This document shows positions 57,268 through 64,000 of a stretch of DNA of 64,000 nt, one piece after another. This DNA comes from Pontederia crassipes (Eukaryota > Streptophyta > Magnoliopsida > Commelinales > Pontederiaceae). Below the pieces are notes generated by a model. It saw only the letters and a list, made by a program, of their open reading frames with translations, ran no database searches and was not told the DNA's origin. Location: NCBI GenBank assembly GCA_030549335.1, contig CM060184.1, positions 40,627,909 through 40,691,908 on the forward strand, written 5' to 3'. A program made the translations under genes and the position numbers. Position 1 is the stretch's first letter. Every line of letters begins with the position of its first letter.

Positions 57268-59677
57268 TACAACAACCCCAATTTTTAAATAAAGATATTT
57301 AAGTAATTTAGAGGAAATCATAAAAAACCCTAGGCTAGACTCTATAAAAAGCCCACAAACCCTCCCTCTCCTCTCTTTTCTCATAATTTATCCCACGTGA
57401 CAGCTACAACCATAGAGGAAAAAAAAGAGGATAATGAGAGAGAAGAAGTGGACAAAGAAGAAGATGACATGGACAAAGAAAAAATGATCAATGAAGAAGA
57501 AAGAAATCAAAGTCCTAGGTATGTAAAGGGGATCTAACCCCTCTCCTCTCTCAATGGTTTGCATGTGATGGATTGAGGACCTTGTCCCCATAATGGATTG
57601 TGATTGAGAGATGCATGAATACATTAATTATATCTAGATGCTTTAGATGATGTTTTATTATTTTATTATATTTCATGACCTAAATCTATTTCTTATGATT
57701 TTAAAGAAAATCTTAAAACATGTATATTCATGATAAATTGATGTTGTTAGCATGTTTTTATGTCTGATTTATGCCCTAGAAGTGTTATAGATGATCTATA
57801 TATTTTTCCCTTGGTTCTACCTCAAAAATACATATTTTCGGGTTAGAAATTGAGACTCCAGATGCCGACACGATCGTTCCAAAGCTAGGAATGATGATGA
57901 CCGAGAAGGTGATAGAAAGGCTCTCGACCACGCCCGTGACACTATTGTCATAGCCGTGACAAGGCTAAGCACGGCCCCAACTTGGTCATGACCGTGAGCG
58001 AGAGTGATGAAGCTGAATTTTTGCCAAGTGGGGATGGTTGTGAAAATGTTGAGCATGGCCATGTTAAAATTGGGCATGTTGTGACGAGGTTCGGTACGAT
58101 CATGACAATGTTGGGAATGATTTGACAATGCTGGGCATAGCGATGACATTTTTGGGCACGATTGTGATGTTGGAAAATATCTTTTAAGATGTATTAAACC
58201 TATTTTATAATGTATATAGGTTATGTATGGACATGTATTGATTTATGACACATAGATACATGTAATGCATGCTTCGCCATAATTAGGCTAAAATATAAAG
58301 AATGATTGATATGAATGATGTATTGGAAAGCATAATGCACCTAAATTGAAGAATCTCCTTCACTCATCAATGGTGGGAAGCAAAGCCTTGCACCTATGTA
58401 TGTGCTTCAAGGGGGCCTAATCCTGCGAAGTAAAGTCCTGCATTTGTGTATGTGCTTCTCAGAGAACAAAGTCCTTTATCAGAAAGTGTGTATTCCTTAG
58501 AATAAAGTCCCTCACTATTATGGTGTACGTATTCCTTGAAATAAAGTCTCTCACTATTATGATGTGCATGTCTTGAAGAATGGGGCCTAGCTAGCCAATG
58601 TGATTATGTTGATATGATTTTTTTAACTACTGGTAAGATGAAAATGTTCTAAGATAAAGTAAGAATGAAAATAAAGTTTAACTTCAAAGTATCTTATAAC
58701 AAAGAAAATTAAGATGGTTATGAAGTAAAGTCCTACACTTATGTATGTACTTCAAGATGATCTAAGCTCACGAAGTAAAGTTCTGGATCTGTGTATGTAC
58801 TTTCTAAAGAATAATATTCCTCATTATGTAGTCTATGTATTACTAAAGATGATTAAGAATAAAGTCCCTCACTATCGTGATGTGTTTGTTCTTAATATAT
58901 GACTTAACATGGAATGAAAGTAAAGATGATGAAAGATGACACCTAAAGTATCACATAATAAAGAATGAAAGAAGAATGAAAGAAGGTCCAAAGGGTTATA
59001 AAGCAACCTTGAGGAAATGTAAAGTATGAAAGATATTAAGTAATAAGTAAGGATCAAGAAGTTATAAAGAAGCTCGTAGAATGTACATGCCAATGAAAGT
59101 GAAATGAAATGATAAGTTACATGTTATAATTGTTTAATGAATGTATACTTGCAAATGATGGGTCTGAAGTTAAGTAGGTATGTTACTGTGTTTAAGTTTC
59201 AAGAATGTTATATGAAGAATGAATGATAAACATGATGTAATATCATATTATAGTTCATGGTATGCATGTTCATACGTTATTGCTATTATGATGATGGCAT
59301 CACATGTAGTATCATGTAATAGGATATCATGTATGCATGACATTTACATACTCTAACTGAAAACCCTGCACTCTGAATCCGTGCAAGAGATCAAGAATAA
59401 ATGATGGATGGTAGCTCAAGTTCATGACAAAGTGTTGCGCATGCTTAGAGTTTAATAAGTCTATGGTTCTAAATGAACACTGAGACTAATAATGTTTTAA
59501 GCATTTAATATCTTATGAAATACTAATTGTTATAAGATTAATATAAAGTTTTTGTTTATGATGATTTTTGCTAAAATGTTGAAGTCTTTCATTGTTAATT
59601 TATGTACGGTGAACGGGCTAATGACATGAAATCCCCTAAATGTCCAAAACTTTTAGGGTGGATTTTAGGTCGTTACA
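57268..59677 (+). repeat. 5' LTR of the gag-only gypsy element (2.41 kb)
   Basis: Starts TACAACAACCCC (one of the two terminal TG bases changed) and ends TTAGGTCGTTACA next to the primer site. TATAAAAA at 57343-57350 is a good TATA box about 75 bp into the LTR. A GACCGTGAGCG / TGACAATGTTGGGCATG repeat-rich middle (57840-58160) and a block of AATAAAGTCCCTCAC repeats (58430-58870) follow. Confidence 0.8.
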
Positions 59678-59679
59678 AT

Positions 59680-59695
59680 TGGTATCAGAACATGG
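59680..59695 (+). other. Primer binding site of the gag-only gypsy element
   Basis: TGGTATCAGAACATGG, two bases after the LTR end, matching the initiator Met tRNA-type site (TGGTATCAGAGC) with one change. Confidence 0.85.
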
Positions 59696-59721
59696 TTAGG
59701 ACCTAAGTATACGAGATGTAA

Positions 59722-60813
59722 ATGTTAAGAAGTCTAAGTCCATGTGCAACCATCATGAACAACCATCAAAGGTCAAGAGTATGTAATGTTATATGTGTTT
59801 ATAATGCACCAAATAATGGGTGGTTAATTATTATTACGTTAAGGATGGAAGGAGAGGCTCATCTAGAGGCCATGTCTTGGAAGTTCAGATGGAGCTTATC
59901 AAAAGCATGACCTGTATGGCTCGTGCTATGGAAAGAAATGCAAACTTGAGCTACTCTTGCCGCTCGAGTTCAAGGATTGAAAGGTTTATGAAGTTACAAC
60001 CTCCAACCTTCAATGGGGATAAGGATATAGATAAGGCTGAGGCTTGGCTGGATGTGATCACAGAGATGTTTACGGCAATGGATTGTTCAGACAGGCATAG
60101 GGTCAACCTAGTTACCCATTCTCGTCACTGGTGGAAGTCAATGACCAGGACCCAATTTGAAAATGACGATGAGATCACCTAGAGAGACTTTAAGAAGGCC
60201 TTAGGGGTCACCATCTCCCTCCACATAGAAGGGGAAATAAACAAACTGAATTCATAAATCTACAACAAGACAATATGACAGTGGAGGAATACCTCAGGGA
60301 TACTCCTCTGAAAGAGGATGAAAAAGAAAAGTCAACCACTTTGTTAATGGGCTGAACCCTCGTCTCAGGATGAACGTCAAGTGTGGTGATCCTAAAACCA
60401 TGGCCAAGGTAATCTCCTTAGCATCCAAATTGGCCATGGATATTGACACTCACAAACAAGATGAACAAAACAAAGAGTCTAGGAAGGATCAAAGCAAGGA
60501 GTTGAAAAAGGAGGAGAGGCAAGAAAGAAGGACTCAGGACTCCAAACCTTATAAGAGAAAGGGAGATGGGCAAGGACATCCACCTTGCTCACACTACCAT
60601 AGGTTTCACACAAGAGAATGCCGCATGAAATCAGGAGCATGCCTTCAATGTGGCAAGATGGGGCACTCCATTAGAGACTGTCCAGAAAAGCATGATGATC
60701 ATAAGCACAAAGACAATGCCAAACAAAATGATGAACAACAGAGAGCTACAGGTAAAGTCCATGCCATGGTGGTAGATGAGACTCAGAACATGAATAATGA
60801 GGGACTAAGGTAA
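59722..60813 (+). pseudogene. Ty3/gypsy gag with CCHC zinc knuckle
   Basis: Nucleocapsid precursor of the gag-only element. The retrotransposon gag core is readable in 59820-60180: FMKLQPPTFNGDKDIDKAEA, WLDVITEMFTAMDC, WWKSMTRTQFENDDEIT, then a stop in place of the usual Trp. After two frame changes a second open frame, 60370-60813 (147 codons), carries a charged KESRKDQSKELKKEERQERR stretch and an intact CCHC knuckle CLQCGKMGHSIRDC (60640-60681). It ends after HAMVVDETQNMNNEGLR. The stops would block a single gag polypeptide today, but damage is modest compared with other elements here. Confidence 0.75.
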
Positions 60814-60979
60814 ACATTTAGGTAATGATGATTATGTTAATGTTATACATGTCTATATGATTTTACATGCATTAGTATCTTAGGCCATAAGTTGATTATT
60901 GTAAAAGATAATGAAAAATTGTACGAGTGCATAAGTATGATTGAATTTCGTGGGCGAATTTCTTTTAAAGGAGGAATGA

Positions 60980-63105
60980 TGTAACAACCCCAAATTTTAA
61001 ATAAGGGTACTTAAGTTATTTGGAGAAAATCTTAAGAAATCCTAGGCTAAACTCTATGAAAAGCCCCCAAACCCTCCCTCTCCTCTCTTTTCTTATTTAT
61101 CCCATGTGACAGCTACAACCATAGAAGAGAAAAAAAGGAAGAGAATGAGGAAGAAGAAGAGGACAAAGAGGAAGAGGACATGGACAAGGGAAAAGGGATT
61201 AACGGAGAAGAAAGAGATCAAAGTCCTAGGTATGTAAAGGGGATCCAACCCCTCTCTCCTCTTTCAATGATTTGCATGTGATGGATTTAGGGTTTGATGA
61301 CACCTTGTTTACATAATGGATTGTGATTGAGGGTTGCATGCACACATTAATTACAAAGGAAGAGATAAAGTCTCTTGGATATGCCCGTGACACCTCTATC
61401 ACGCCGGACAAGGTCAAGCACAGTCATGGCCAACTTGGTCGTGATCGTGAGCGAGAGAGACGAAGCTTAATTTTGGCTAAAGAATGGGAATGACTGTGAA
61501 AAGGCTGAGACAATACTGGGCATGGCCATGACATTTTCGAGCATGGCTGTGACGTTGGAAAATGCCTTTTAAGGTGTATTAAACTTATTTTGTAATATGT
61601 ACAAGTTATGGATGGATGTGTATTGAATATATATGACACATAGTCATAAGTATGCTAAAATATAAAGAATGATTGATATGAATGATGTATTGCAAAGCAT
61701 AATGCACATAAAGTTGAAAAATATCATTTACTCATCAATGGTGGAAAGCAAAGTCTTGCACTACTTCAAGGGACCTAAGCTCGCGAAGTAAAGTTGTGTA
61801 TGTGCTTCTCATAGAACAAAGTTCCTCATAAGAAAGTGTGTGTATTCCTTGTAATAAAGTCCCTCATTATTATAGTGTGTGTATTCATTGGAATAAAGTC
61901 TCTTGCTATTATGATGTGCATGTCCTCAAGAATGTGGTATAGCTAGTCAATGTGATTATGTTGATATGATTCTTTCAACTATTGCTAAAATCAAAGATGT
62001 TATAAGATAAAGTAAGAATGAAACTGAAGTTTAACTTCAAAGTATCTTATAACAAAGAAAATTAAGACGATGAAGAGGTAAAATCCTATATTTATGTATG
62101 CACTTCAAGGGGATCTAAGCATGAGAAGTAAAGTCCTGCATCTATGTATGTATTTTGTAAGAAACAATGTCCCTCATCATGAAATATGTGTATTCCTAAA
62201 GATGAATAGGAATAAAGTCTCTCACTACTATGATGTATGTGTTCCTAAGATATGACTTATGATATGGAATGAAAGTAAAGATGATGTTATATGATAAAGA
62301 TGAAAGATGAAGATGACACCTCAAGTATCACATAATATAGAAAAGAAGAAGAATGAAAAAAGGTCTAAATAGCTATAAAGTAATCCTAAGAAAATGTAAA
62401 GTATGAAATATCTTAAGTAATAAGTAAGGATCAAGGAGTTATAAAGAAACTCCTAAATTGTACGTGGCAATGAAAGTGAAATGATAAGTTACATGTCATG
62501 ATTGATTATAAATGATATGAATGTATATTTCTATCATATGATTGTTTATAAATGATACTTGCAGATGATGGGTTTGAAGTTAAGCAGGAATGTCACAATA
62601 TTCACGTTTAAAAAATTTTATATGAGGAATGAATGATAAACATGATGTAATTGTCATGTAAAGATCATGTTATAGTTCATGACATGCATTTTCATACATT
62701 ATTGTTATTATGAGCATGATGCATCACATGTAGTATCATGCGATAGGATATCATGCACATATGACCTTTACATATTCTAACTGAGAAATCTTGCATTCCG
62801 AATCTGTGCAGGAGATCAAGATTAAATGATGGATGACAACTCAAGCTCATGACGAAGTGTTACACATGCCTAAGAATTCTATGGTTCTAGATGAACACTG
62901 AGAATAATAACATAATGAAGGTTTTAAGCATTTAATGTCTTATGGAATACTAATTGTTATATGATTAATAGAAAGTTTTTGTTTATGATATTTTTTGCTA
63001 AAATGTTGAAGTCTTCTACTGTTAATTGATGTATGGAGAACAAGCTAACATCGTGAAATTCTCCTAAATGTCTAAAACTTTTAGTGTGGATTTTAGGTCG
63101 TTACA
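60980..63105 (+). repeat. 3' LTR of the gag-only gypsy element (2.13 kb)
   Basis: Starts TGTAACAACCCC and ends TTAGGTCGTTACA. It matches the 5' LTR but lacks about 285 bp near 61353, equivalent to 57625-57915 of the 5' LTR. The TATA box reads TATGAAAAG here (61055-61063), a change that probably weakens it. Confidence 0.8.
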
Positions 63106-63110
63106 AGAAC

Positions 63111-64000
63111 AAAAAAAGTATGACATTTATTGAGAAGACAACCCTTAATTCCCTAGATTCTTCCCCATTTTTTACTTTTCACTGTTTACTGTTACTATTC
63201 TTCGATGCCTTGGTTCCTTCGTCCGACGTTGCCCTCCTCTGGTACCTTGCTCCAACGTTGCCCTCCTTCGATGCCTTGCTCCGATGCCACTATGGGACAT
63301 CGACCTCCTCCGTTGCGATGACTGTGACCCCGCCGGCCTCTGCCTCCTCCACTGCCCTCCTTCGATCGACGATGTCGACGGTTCTGACGACGTTGCAACT
63401 TTGACTGACGACGTCGATGGCTCTGACCACTCCGCCCACCGCCTGCCACCTTCCTCCACCGCCCTCCACTACCTCCTCCGCCCTGTGCCTCCCTCCTCCG
63501 CCCTCTTCCACCTCCTCTGCCTCCTCTGCTGCGATGACTGTGACCCCGCCGACCTCCCCCTCCTCCGCTTCCCTCCTTCGACCGACGATGTCCATGACTC
63601 TGACAACATCAACAAGTTTGACTAATGATGTCGACAACTTTGACTGATGATGTCGACAGCTCTAACGACTTCACCCGGCACATGCCGCCTTCCTCCACCG
63701 CCCTCGATGCACTCCTCCGTCCGATGCCGCCCTCCTCCGCCTTCTTCGACCTCCTACGCCACCCACCGCATTCCTCAACCCTCCTCCACCCTCTTCCACC
63801 TCCTGCGACCTGCCGCCCTCCTCCGCCCTTTTCCACTTCCTGCCGCCTTCCTCCTTCGCCCTCTTCCACCTCCACCGTCCTCCGCCGCTGTCCTCCACCG
63901 CTACCCTCTACCAGCGAGCTTCTCTGCCCTCCTCCGCCCGGTGCCGCCCTCCTCCGTCACCCGCCGCCTTCCTTCTCCGCCTCCACCGCCCTCCGCCGAC
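63111..64000. repeat. CCTCCG/CT-rich repetitive region
   Basis: Strongly strand-biased (C+T on the plus strand) and GC-rich, unlike the rest of the window. GCGATGACTGTGACCCCGCC occurs at 63315 and again at 63531 (216 bp apart) with similar sequence around each. A 22-bp GATGTCGACAACTTTGACT-type unit is tandemly repeated at 63620-63665. Open frames exist on both strands, but they follow from the composition and show no domain. The region continues past the window end. Confidence 0.6.

Larger units (their letters stand above)
57268..63105 (+). mobile_element. Gag-only Ty3/gypsy retrotransposon (TR-GAG-like), both LTRs present
   Basis: A complete LTR unit of 5.84 kb: 5' LTR 57268-59677, primer site 59680-59695, interior with gag only, polypurine tract GGAGGAATGA before 60980 and 3' LTR 60980-63105. 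A perfect 5-bp duplication AGAAC lies at 57263-57267 and 63106-63110. The interior is only 1.3 kb. The gag frame ends near MVVDETQ, just where protease starts in related elements, and the polypurine tract follows about 160 bp later. So PR, RT, RNase H, IN and chromodomain are all absent. Replication would need proteins from a related autonomous element. The gag is related to that at 28.9-29.4 kb. Confidence 0.85.

Noticed and set aside
63172..63898. Several 75-115-codon frames on both strands
   Set aside because: Compositional frames in the CCTCCG-rich repeat; all reading directions are open for the same reason.

Overview
This window is nuclear DNA from a flowering plant. Two spliced host genes with GT-AG introns sit in a sea of LTR retrotransposons, LINE remnants and microsatellites. 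The MAP kinase reads closest, from memory, to monocot group C MAPKs, and its upstream region is GC-rich. A non-grass monocot is my best guess, but I could not test it. I see no bacterial-type operon, CRISPR array, rRNA or tRNA gene.

Layout. 1-5.9 kb: a decayed Ty3/gypsy element on the minus strand (cut 3' LTR, internal remnant with reverse transcriptase, iMet-type primer site, 2.4-kb 5' LTR holding a long TTC microsatellite). 5.9-10.1 kb: mostly unassigned, with a LINE 3' remnant at 7.5-8.2 kb. 10.1-14.4 kb: a group C MAP kinase gene on the minus strand (two coding exons, a 5'UTR intron, a SINE-like insertion in the large intron). 15.3-15.8 kb: a LINE RNase H relic. 16.0-26.4 kb: an old LTR split by a Sirevirus (Ty1/copia) array of LTR-gag-LTR-gag-LTR structure, with no pol and with a solo LTR inserted antisense in one gag. 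26.4-28.9 kb: CACTA-like termini enclosing degenerate repeats and an LTR fragment. 28.9-41.6 kb: a Tekay-like Ty3/gypsy chromovirus on the plus strand, broken by two nested insertions. One is a solo Sirevirus LTR that itself carries a gypsy relic (5-bp target duplication ATGTA). The other is a 3.9-kb unit that begins with two head-to-head TRIM elements (target duplication AAATG). 41.6-44.7 kb: AT-rich intergenic DNA.

44.7-50.3 kb: the second host gene on the plus strand, a plant bifunctional nuclease (BBD1/BBD2 type; nine coding exons, 332 aa), with a TATA box, CT-rich leader and one probable GC-AG intron. 51.3-54.0 kb: a decayed LINE ORF2. 57.3-63.1 kb: a second gag-only retrotransposon, this time Ty3/gypsy, with both LTRs, primer site, polypurine tract and a perfect AGAAC target duplication. 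63.1-64.0 kb: CT/CCTCCG-rich repeat.

The two host genes do not form a pathway that the sequence itself demonstrates; both families have been linked to stress and defence. The most notable theme is pol-less retroelements: two unrelated gag-only elements (a Ty1 array and a Ty3 element) and a TRIM palindrome in one 64-kb stretch, all of which would need proteins supplied in trans. All splice sites and element borders were read by eye; no alignment or database search was run.
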